Below are positions 24,422 through 31,762 of a stretch of DNA of 55,158 nt, in pieces (within the stretch, counting starts at the first letter, position 1; every line of letters starts with the position of its first letter). The notes below the pieces were generated by a model that made no database searches, was not told the origin of the DNA, and saw only the letters and a list, made by a program, of their open reading frames with translations. Made by a program: the position numbers and the translations under genes. Source of the DNA: Candidatus Eiseniibacteriota bacterium (lineage in GTDB: Bacteria > Arandabacterota > Arandabacteria > JAGLYR01); assembly GCA_023132135.1 (NCBI GenBank), contig JAGLYR010000046.1:1-55158 (forward strand). The letters run 5' to 3'.

Positions 24422-24601
24422 CCGCAGACAGCATCTGCGGTTTTCCGGATGGTGTCCGGATTTTCGTCGGCGCCGATTCTATCGACACTGTCGAGAGAAT
24501 TGGATTGTCCAATTCTATCGGCGGTGTCGAGAGAATTCGCTAAGGGTACACACCCAGCCAAGGTTACCAGTTCGGATTCGGCAGACGGCGTCTGCCAAAT
24601 C
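24422..24601. repeat. Palindromic repeat array, order A-B-B-A
   Basis: Element A (CCGCAGA-CAGCA-TCTGCGG, 24422-24440) and a related A' (24575-24601, 12-bp arms with one mismatch around GGC) share GCAGACrGCrTCTGC. Between them two B elements (24476-24501 and 24512-24537) start ATTCTATCG and end TGTCGAGAGAATT; each is a near-palindrome. The B-B junction forms AGAATTGGA-TTG-TCCAATTCT (24496-24516). The whole 180 bp is thus a nest of dyads of unknown function. Confidence 0.7.
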
Positions 24602-24753
24602 TGGCAGTCACCGCCACAGACTGCTGTGCATTTGTTGCGGGCGCTCGACTTCACCTTATGCCCCTTGGCCCCTTTGTGGCCCCTTTCCCCATCTTGTAGA
24701 AAGTTCCCTTGCCGGTTCTGCCTACCTTGTCGAAGATACCCTTCTCTACGAGA

Positions 24754-24827
24754 AGCCCGCATTTCTCACCAAGCTTCGTCGCGAGGCTGGTGAGAAATGT
24801 GGGCTAAGGTCGCAACTTGCGACCTTA
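24754..24827. repeat. Two adjacent long stem-loops
   Basis: The first is an inverted pair of the GCCCGCATTTCTCACC-type repeat (24754-24770 and 24789-24805, one mismatch in 17), with an inner stem AGCTTCG/CGAGGCT. The second, 24805-24827, is a perfect palindrome with 11-bp arms (TAAGGTCGCAA) around a single C. No gene end is near enough to make them obvious terminators. Confidence 0.7.
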
Positions 24828-24863
24828 GCGAACTCTGTGATTCGCAATCGGTTAACGCCGTTC

Positions 24864-24940
24864 TTCGGGATTGCGGGACGTGAGTCCCGAAATCCCGAGA
24901 AGAACTCCTTCGTGGGCTTCGTGGTCGGAGCTTTTCAGAG
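24864..24940 (+). repeat. GTCCCG-arm palindrome plus TTCGTGG-type repeat, copy 3
   Basis: Left arm TTCGGGATTGCGGGAC (24864-24879), 4-nt spacer, right arm from GTCCCGAAATCCCG (24884-24897), followed at once by ACTCCTTCGTGGGCTTCGTG and GAGCTTTTCAGAG. The same order of palindrome and repeat occurs at 48881-48960, so the two behave as one composite mobile or expanding element. Confidence 0.7.
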
Positions 24941-24971
24941 CCCTTCCCCGAGGGGGACGAGAAGATTGATG

Positions 24972-24999
24972 TTGCCTCATCCCCGGCAAGAGATAGAAT
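24972..24999 (+). promoter_or_regulatory. Possible promoter of kinase 1
   Basis: TTGCCT (24972-24977), 16 bp, then TAGAAT (24994-24999). The -10 matches those of the other strong promoters here; the -35 is weak. It lies 60 bp upstream of the kinase 1 ATG. Confidence 0.4.
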
Positions 25000-25058
25000 G
25001 ATGGGGTGGTCGAAGATTGTTGTCGCCGTCGCCTCCCTTCTGTCCTCGGTGGTAGCCC

Positions 25059-27971
25059 ATGATCGGAAAGACCATCTCGTACTACCGGATCACGGAGAAA
25101 CTGGGCGAAGGCGGGATGGGGATTGTCTATAAGGCCGAGGACACGCGTCTCAACCGCAGTGCGGCCCTGAAGTTCCTCTCACCCCATGCTCTTGGAACGG
25201 ACGAAGAGAAAGCCCGGTTCGTGCGGGAAGCCCAGGCGGCAGCCGCTCTCACTCACCCCAACATCTGCACGATCTACGGAATCAGTGAGGCCGAAGGGCA
25301 AACCTTCATCGAGATGGCGTACGTCGAAGGTCGGAGTCTCAAGGAGGCGATCGCCCGTGGTCCGCTCGATTCCGACGAAGCCATCCGAATCGCCTTCCAG
25401 ATCACGGAAGGACTCCGGGAAGCTCACGAGAAGGGCGTCATCCACCGCGATATCAAGCCCGCCAACATCATGATCACCCGCGACGGTCGCCCCATCATCA
25501 TGGACTTCGGATTGGCGAAGCTGGTCGAGTCGACGACCGTCACCAGGACGGGAGCCGTCGGAGGCACGGCCGCCTACATGTCCCCCGAGCAGGCAAGGGG
25601 CGAGACCATCGACCACAGGACGGACCTCTGGTCCCTGGGCGTCGTCCTCTACGAAATGGTCACCGGCCAGCGACCCTTCAAGAGCGATTATGAACAGGCC
25701 GCAGTCTACGCCATCCTGAACGAGGATCCCCCCTCCCCCAGCGAACTGCGCCCGGACGCGCCGGAGGAACTCGTTCACACCATCCGAAAATTGCTGGAGA
25801 AGGATCCCGGGAATCGATACCAGACCGCGGATGGAGTTCTGGGCGACCTGCGGAAACTCGCGTCCGGATTTCCCATCTCGGATACTCCCACTGCGGCGAG
25901 ACCCTCTGCGAGCCGCATCTCCCCCGTTCTGATTTCCCTGGCCGCCGTTGCCGTTCTGGTGGCGGCTTTCCTTCTTCTGAGGCCCTTCCTGTTTCGCGAG
26001 GTCCTGGTCTCGGAGCCCAAGCCCATCGCCATCGTGGCCTTTGCCAACCAGACGGGCAACGAGGCCTTCGACTATCTCGAGGAGGCGATCCCCAATCTCT
26101 TGATCACCAGCCTCGAGCAGTCCGGCTACCTGAGGGTGACCACTCGAGAACGCCTGAGGGATCTCAAGAAGCAAGCCGGAAGAGACACGAGGGAACCCAT
26201 CGACAAGGACCTGGCCTTCGAGCTGTGCCGAATGGACGGCATCGAGGCGCTCGTCGTCGGCAGCTTTACAAAGGCCGGAGATGTTTTTGCCACGGACGTG
26301 AAGGTTCTGGATGTCGAGAGCAAGCAGATCCTCGAAAGCGCCAGCTCACGAGGGCGGGGTCCCGCGAGTATACTGGAGAAACAGATCGACGAACTCAGCA
26401 GGAAGATTTCCAGGGGCATTGGCCTTTCACAGCGCTCGATGACCGCATCCCAACCCATTCGTGATGTCACCACATCATCTCTGGAAGCGTACGATCTCTA
26501 TCTCCAGGGACGGGAAGCGGCCGACAGGTACTACCAACGAGAGGCAGCCGACTACCTGAAGAAGGCCGTCGAAATCGACCCCGAGTTTGCCGCTGCCTAC
26601 CTTCACCTGGCATGGGTCTATGATCCCATCGGGGATGCGAAAGCCCGCAATGAGGCCATTTCAAAGGCGTGGTCTCTCTCGGACAAGGCCTCTCCCAAGG
26701 AGAGACTTTACATCGAGGCCGGCCACGCGCAATACATCGACCAGGATCTGGGACGCGTCGCCGAGATCATGGCGGGGATCGTCCGGAGATACCCTCAGGA
26801 GAAACTCGCCCATCTTCTTCTGGCCCGACTCCATCGGAACTTCCACCGACACGACGAGGCCATCGCACAGTTCAACATCGTGCTTGACCTGGATCCCAGC
26901 TACACTCCTGCGATGAACTCCCTGGCGTATACGTACGCCGACATAGGTCAGTACGAGAGGGCCTTTGAGCTCTTCGGCCGTTACGCGGCCGCCGCTCCCG
27001 GGGACGCCAATCCCTACGACTCCATTGCCGACATCTACTTCCGTATCGGGAAGCTGGACCAGACCATCGCGAATTTCGAGAAGGCCCTCGAGATCCGCCC
27101 GGACTTTGCATCGTCCATCGGCAAACTGTGGCACGTCCATGCCATCCTGGGGGAATACGATCGGGCCGTGGAGTGGATCCGGCATTGGATCGAGACGGCT
27201 CCTCTCGACGAGTCCAAGGCTAGCGGGCAGCGTTGGTGGGGGTACTTCGACTACTGGTTGGGCAGGGAAAAGGTCGCGCTTCGGCGCATCGAGTCGTCCA
27301 GGGAGCTGTCCGGGGACAACACCGCGGGGACAACGCTTAGCCTCATGACGCTGGCGTGGATTCACTACGACCTAGGAGAGACGCTGGCGGGCAGGCAATT
27401 CGTGGAGCGTTCCGCTGAGCTGATGGGAGACTACGCCGCACCTCGTTTCATAGTTGTTGATGAGGCTACGCGGGTTTTCTACCACGGTCTGTCGGATGTG
27501 AAAGAAGGTGGTCTGGCGGCGGCCAGGACCCGGCTTGCGGAGCTCGGGACTCTGGTTCCCGAAGGCAGCTCGGCATACAAGCCCACCATAGAGTTCTACC
27601 ATCGGCTGCTCCTGGCCGAGATCCTGTTTGCCGAGGGAAAACCCGCCGACGCTATCGAGGTGTTCAAACAGGCCCAGCCGTACGCAGTCGACCATCTCCA
27701 CGATGGTCTCCTGCTGGCCGTGTACACCCCCCGCAAAGACGTCGTTGCGCGCGCGTATCTGGATATGGGGCAGGTCGCAGAAGCTATCGCCGAATACGAG
27801 CGCCTGACCAGCACCGATCCCAACGTGCGGGGGCGCATGTTGCTCCGCCCCCGGAACCTCTACCGGCTTGGGAAGCTGTACGAGAAAACCGGGCAGGTGG
27901 AGAAAGCGAAGGTCGCCTACGAGCGCTTCCGCGATCTGTGGGAGGATGCGGATGAGGCACCTGGCGGGTAG
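25059..27971 (+). CDS. Transmembrane Ser/Thr kinase with TPR sensor (kinase 1)
   Basis: A 970-residue PknB-like (Hanks-type) kinase. The kinase domain (about residues 8-270) has GEGGMGIVYKAED, invariant Lys in AALKFL, catalytic HRDIKPANIM, DFGLAKL and the APE-like SPEQARGE. One TM helix (~286-312, VLISLAAVAVLVAAFLLL) separates it from an extracytoplasmic half. That half has a TolB/FlgO-like nucleotide-fold segment (~320-460, IVAFANQTGNEAFDYLEEA) and then many TPRs to the end. It should phosphorylate Ser/Thr in response to envelope signals. It is the first and most divergent member of the five-kinase array, and its ATG has only a weak Shine-Dalgarno. Confidence 0.93.
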   Translation: MIGKTISYYRITEKLGEGGMGIVYKAEDTRLNRSAALKFLSPHALGTDEEKARFVREAQAAAALTHPNICTIYGISEAEGQTFIEMAYVEGRSLKEAIARGPLDSDEAIRIAFQITEGLREAHEKGVIHRDIKPANIMITRDGRPIIMDFGLAKLVESTTVTRTGAVGGTAAYMSPEQARGETIDHRTDLWSLGVVLYEMVTGQRPFKSDYEQAAVYAILNEDPPSPSELRPDAPEELVHTIRKLLEKDPGNRYQTADGVLGDLRKLASGFPISDTPTAARPSASRISPVLISLAAVAVLVAAFLLLRPFLFREVLVSEPKPIAIVAFANQTGNEAFDYLEEAIPNLLITSLEQSGYLRVTTRERLRDLKKQAGRDTREPIDKDLAFELCRMDGIEALVVGSFTKAGDVFATDVKVLDVESKQILESASSRGRGPASILEKQIDELSRKISRGIGLSQRSMTASQPIRDVTTSSLEAYDLYLQGREAADRYYQREAADYLKKAVEIDPEFAAAYLHLAWVYDPIGDAKARNEAISKAWSLSDKASPKERLYIEAGHAQYIDQDLGRVAEIMAGIVRRYPQEKLAHLLLARLHRNFHRHDEAIAQFNIVLDLDPSYTPAMNSLAYTYADIGQYERAFELFGRYAAAAPGDANPYDSIADIYFRIGKLDQTIANFEKALEIRPDFASSIGKLWHVHAILGEYDRAVEWIRHWIETAPLDESKASGQRWWGYFDYWLGREKVALRRIESSRELSGDNTAGTTLSLMTLAWIHYDLGETLAGRQFVERSAELMGDYAAPRFIVVDEATRVFYHGLSDVKEGGLAAARTRLAELGTLVPEGSSAYKPTIEFYHRLLLAEILFAEGKPADAIEVFKQAQPYAVDHLHDGLLLAVYTPRKDVVARAYLDMGQVAEAIAEYERLTSTDPNVRGRMLLRPRNLYRLGKLYEKTGQVEKAKVAYERFRDLWEDADEAPGG

Positions 27972-28086
27972 CATTCCTCCGCCGCGGGAATTTCAAAGAG
28001 CTTTTCGTGCTAGCCGCCGTGTACCGAACAGGTTACAATTCCTGAGTACCCCTCTGCAACTCCGTCCCACCGATCAGGAGTGCATG

Positions 28087-29400
28087 ATGGCCGACAAGAA
28101 CACTGGCGACAGCCGACTGGAATCCCTGGATCAGGAAAACCGCAGGCTGAAGCGGGCCGTCGAAGAGCTGACCATCCTCAACGACCTCGCCAGGGAGATC
28201 GGCGCGTCCACGAATTCCCAGAAGATCATGAATACCATCATCCGCCGAGCACTTCGGGCCGTCCGTGCCGAGCAGGGCGTGATCACACTGGTGGACCGGA
28301 AATCCAGCACGCCGATGAGAACTCTCGTCCGAACGATGATCAGCTCCGCCGACAGCAGGCCATTCCACCTGGACCAGAGCATTCTGGGCTGGATGATCCT
28401 CAACAAGAAGCCTCTGATGGTGAATGATCCCCCGGTGGATGACCGTTTCCGCGGGGTCCGTTGGGATGAGTCGATCCAGACCCTTCTGGCCGCACCCCTT
28501 CTGGTCAAGTCCGAGCTGATCGGAGTCCTGACCCTGTACAACAAGAAGGAGGAGGACGGCGGCTTCGCAGAAGAAGACCAGCGCCTTCTTGCCATCATTG
28601 CCACCCAGTCCGGACAGGTTGTGGAGAACGCCCGCCTCTACGAGGAGGAACAGGCTCTGTTCAGAATGAAGGAAGAGCTGCGCCTCGCTTCCGGGATCCA
28701 GCACCGGCTGTTGCCGAAGACGTCACCACAGGTTTCGGGGTACGACATTGCGGGGGTCAGCATCCCGACCGAAGCTGTCGGCGGAGACTATTTCGACTTC
28801 ATGTTGCTCGATGGCGGGCGCCTGGCCTTCTGCCTCGGGGACGTTTCCGGCAAGGGGCTTCCGGCCGCCCTTCTCATGTCTAACCTACAGGCCACAGTTC
28901 GCGGGCAGGCCCCCCTGGCGCACTGTCCCAAGGAGTGTATCGAGCGCGCCAACCGGTTGCTCTTCGGCAGCACCGAGCCGGACCGCTTCGCAAGCCTGTT
29001 CTACGGTATTCTTAATCCCCACAATCACGATCTGTGCTACTGCAGCGCCGGCCACGAGCAGCCCTTCCTCATTCGCAAGGGTGCGGAACCGTCCCGCCTG
29101 GAAGCAGGCGGGATGCTCCTGAGTTTCCTGGAAGAGGTCTCCTACGAAGAGGCCTGCGTTTCCCTCGATCCGGGAGATGTGCTGGTAATCTACTCAGACG
29201 GAATTACCGACGCCCTCAATGGCCTCGATGAGGCCTATGGGGAGCCTCGTCTCCTGGATCTGATCCAGAACAGCATGGAGGAATCGGCCGCCGATCTCAT
29301 GGGCCGGATCATTCGCGAAGTCCGGGAGCACGCCGGGGACCGCCCCCAGTTTGATGACATGACGCTGGTGGTCATCAGGCGAGAGGTGAGCGAGACATGA
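28087..29400 (+). CDS. GAF-SpoIIE (PP2C-type) serine phosphatase
   Basis: A 437-residue cytosolic protein. A short N-terminal coiled coil (ENRRLKRAVEELTILNDLA) leads into a GAF domain (~30-185, ending AIIATQSGQVVENARLYEEE). A linker and a SpoIIE/RsbU-type PP2C domain (~215-435) follow, with GGDYFDFMLLDGG, GDVSGKGLPAALLMS, SAGHEQPFLI and YSDGITDALNG, which includes the metal-binding Asp residues. It can reverse phosphorylation made by the neighbouring kinases or act in a partner-switching pathway; the target is not shown. I chose the ATG at 28087 because AGGAG lies six bases upstream. Its stop overlaps the next kinase start as ATGA, so phosphatase and kinase 2 are coupled. Confidence 0.93.
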   Translation: MADKNTGDSRLESLDQENRRLKRAVEELTILNDLAREIGASTNSQKIMNTIIRRALRAVRAEQGVITLVDRKSSTPMRTLVRTMISSADSRPFHLDQSILGWMILNKKPLMVNDPPVDDRFRGVRWDESIQTLLAAPLLVKSELIGVLTLYNKKEEDGGFAEEDQRLLAIIATQSGQVVENARLYEEEQALFRMKEELRLASGIQHRLLPKTSPQVSGYDIAGVSIPTEAVGGDYFDFMLLDGGRLAFCLGDVSGKGLPAALLMSNLQATVRGQAPLAHCPKECIERANRLLFGSTEPDRFASLFYGILNPHNHDLCYCSAGHEQPFLIRKGAEPSRLEAGGMLLSFLEEVSYEEACVSLDPGDVLVIYSDGITDALNGLDEAYGEPRLLDLIQNSMEESAADLMGRIIREVREHAGDRPQFDDMTLVVIRREVSET

Positions 29401-31742
29401 TCGGCAAAACCATCTCCCACTACAAGATTCTCGAAAAGATCGGCGAGGGCGGCATGGGTGTCGTCTACAAGGCCGAGGATACAAAGCTCAAGCGCACCGT
29501 TGTGCTCAAGTTCCTTCCCTCCGATCTGACATGCGACGCCGACTGCAAGGAGCGATTCGTCAACGAAGCCCAGGCCGCGGCAGCTCTCAATCATCCCAAC
29601 ATCGTGACCATTCATGAAATCGACGAGACCGAGGGCCAGGTCTTCATTGCGATGGAACTTGTCGAAGGGCGATCTTTGCAGGACATGATCGCAGAGGCCG
29701 GGACCGCGGGCCGGTCACTCCCCGACATCAACCAGGCCATAGACATTGCAGGGCAGATCTGCAAGGGACTCGACAAAGCACATGGGGCGGGCATCGTCCA
29801 TCGCGATATCAAACCCGCCAACATCCTGGTCGATCCGGACGGGCAGGTGAGAATCCTGGACTTCGGGATTGCAAAGCTCAGGGGTGTGAGCGCTCTCACG
29901 AAGGAGACCTCCACCCTGGGGACGGTCCACTACATGTCTCCGGAACAAACCCGGGGAGAGAGCGTGGACCATCGCACGGACATCTGGGCGGTCGGCGCTG
30001 TTCTCTACGAGCTGCTGGCCGGCCTCCCTCCCTTCAAAGGAGATTATGAACAGGCTGTCATCTATTCGATTCTGAACGAGGATCCCGAGCCCGTCACGTC
30101 GATGAGGAGCGATGCCCCTGAGGGGCTGGCCAAGATCCTCGCAAGAGCCCTTGCCAAGAATCCGGAAGAGCGCTACCAGAACCTCGGTCACATGCTCGCC
30201 GACCTGCGGGCTCTCGAAGAGGGCGCGGAGCTTGCGGAGACCAGGGAAATTCTTCGAGACGCGTCCCCCAGAAGAAGGAAGAGGGTCTATCTCTACCCCG
30301 GGATCTCGGTTCTGCTCCTTCTTCTCCTCCTGAGCCAGGCCCATCGTCTGACGTGGCGCGCCCCGGCGGTCGATTCTCTCGCCGTTCTTCCGCTCGGGAA
30401 CCTGTCGGGCGATCCCAACCAAGAATACATCGCCGACGGGATGACCCAGGCGCTCATCATGGAACTATCCAGGATCAAGGCCTTGCGCGTCATATCGAGA
30501 ACCTCCGTCATGCGCTACAAGGAAACGGACAAGTCCCTGCCGGAAATCGCCAAGGAGCTCGACGTCGACGTGGTAGTGGAAGGTTCGGCCATGCTTGCGG
30601 GAAACCAGATCCGAATCACGGCGCAGCTCATCGATGCGACCACAGACCAGCATCTGTGGGCGGAGAGCTACGAACGGGAGTTCCGCGATGTTCTCGCTCT
30701 TCAGAAAGAGGTCGCCAGGGCCATCGCAGGAGAAATCCGGATTGCCCTGACCCCTGAGGAGCAGGAACGACTCGCCTCCGCGCCGCCCGTGAATCCCGAA
30801 GCCCACGAGGCTTATCTCAAGGGCATCTTTCACCGGAACAAGCTCACGTTCGAGGGAATCGACAAAGCGATCGGGTACTTCGAAGAGGCCCTGGATCTGG
30901 ACCCCGACTACGCGCCTGCGCACGTGGGGCTCGCCTTGTGCTACGACGATCTTACCAGCTTGGGCCGCATGCCGGGCGAGGAGGCCTGGCCCAAAGTGAA
31001 GGCCCAGGCGATGAGAGCCCTCGAGATCGATCCAACGGAAGTTGAGGCCCACGCTCTGATTGCAGATGTGAAATTCCTCCACGACTGGGACTGGGAGGGC
31101 GCGGAAGCGGAATTCAAACGAGCGATCGAGCTCAACCCCGGACATCTTACGGCCCATGGCTGGTACGCGATGTACCTGATTGCCATGGGACGGTTCGACG
31201 AGGCGGTGATGGAAAGCCGAAAGGCGGTCGAGATCGATCCTCTGTCCATCGGCATGCAACAGAACCTGGCCGTGTCGCTTCGCTACGCTTCCAGGTACGA
31301 TGAAGCGGAGGAGCAGATGAGGGAGATCCTGGACATGGACCCGGATCTCGCCATCGCCCACCTCGGCCTCGGAATCATCTACACAGACCAGGGAAAACAC
31401 GCGCAGGCCATCCAGGAGATCGAGAAAGTGATGGAGTTGGTGGGATACGGCTTGACCGCCCCTTTGCTTGCCAGGGCCCATGCACTGTCGGGCAACCGGA
31501 GCAAGGCGGAGGAGATCCTCGAGAATGTCGCCCGCCTTTCCTCCGAGGAGCGGTTCCTGCCCCTTCACATGGCCGGGGCCTGTGCTGCTCTGGGCAGGGA
31601 CGATCAGGCGATGGAATGGCTGGAAAGAGCATACGATCAGCGCCAGACGCACATGGTATTCTTAAGGGTAAATCCGGCGTTCAGGGATCTGCACTCCGAT
31701 CCACGGTTCATCGCATTACTGGAAAAGATGCGGCTGGAGTGA
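29397..31742 (+). CDS. Transmembrane Ser/Thr kinase with TPR sensor (kinase 2)
   Basis: A 781-residue Hanks-type kinase beginning MIGKTISHYKILEKIGEGGM. The kinase core is complete (VVLKFL Lys, HRDIKPANIL, DFGIAKL, SPEQTRGE). A TM helix is at ~296-318. An extracytoplasmic TolB/CadC-like domain follows (SLAVLPLGNLSGDPNQEYIA and ELSRIKALRVISRTSVMRYK), then TPRs (~470-780). It is near-identical in layout to kinase 3, whose domain shares the ELSRIKALRVISRTSVMRYK block, so one arose from the other by duplication. Its ATG overlaps the phosphatase stop, suggesting a kinase/phosphatase pair. Confidence 0.93.
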   Translation: MIGKTISHYKILEKIGEGGMGVVYKAEDTKLKRTVVLKFLPSDLTCDADCKERFVNEAQAAAALNHPNIVTIHEIDETEGQVFIAMELVEGRSLQDMIAEAGTAGRSLPDINQAIDIAGQICKGLDKAHGAGIVHRDIKPANILVDPDGQVRILDFGIAKLRGVSALTKETSTLGTVHYMSPEQTRGESVDHRTDIWAVGAVLYELLAGLPPFKGDYEQAVIYSILNEDPEPVTSMRSDAPEGLAKILARALAKNPEERYQNLGHMLADLRALEEGAELAETREILRDASPRRRKRVYLYPGISVLLLLLLLSQAHRLTWRAPAVDSLAVLPLGNLSGDPNQEYIADGMTQALIMELSRIKALRVISRTSVMRYKETDKSLPEIAKELDVDVVVEGSAMLAGNQIRITAQLIDATTDQHLWAESYEREFRDVLALQKEVARAIAGEIRIALTPEEQERLASAPPVNPEAHEAYLKGIFHRNKLTFEGIDKAIGYFEEALDLDPDYAPAHVGLALCYDDLTSLGRMPGEEAWPKVKAQAMRALEIDPTEVEAHALIADVKFLHDWDWEGAEAEFKRAIELNPGHLTAHGWYAMYLIAMGRFDEAVMESRKAVEIDPLSIGMQQNLAVSLRYASRYDEAEEQMREILDMDPDLAIAHLGLGIIYTDQGKHAQAIQEIEKVMELVGYGLTAPLLARAHALSGNRSKAEEILENVARLSSEERFLPLHMAGACAALGRDDQAMEWLERAYDQRQTHMVFLRVNPAFRDLHSDPRFIALLEKMRLE

Positions 31743-31762
31743 AAGCAGGCAGGTGACGCGAT

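Larger units (their letters stand above)
24102..25058. other. Non-coding repeat-rich interval
   Basis: No gene is supported in these 957 bp. They hold the defence-operon promoter (24163-24191), a palindromic array (24422-24601), two large stem-loops (24754-24827), a GTCCCG-arm palindrome joined to a TTCGTGG-type repeat (24864-24940) and a weak kinase promoter (24972-24999). The minus-strand open frame 24169-24762 runs through the repeats and is not called. Confidence 0.7.

Noticed and set aside
24169-24762. A 197-residue minus-strand frame upstream of the defence operon
   Set aside because: It runs through palindromic repeats (repeated SLD..DRIG segments reflect the DNA repeats) and the operon promoter, with no domain or ribosome-binding site.
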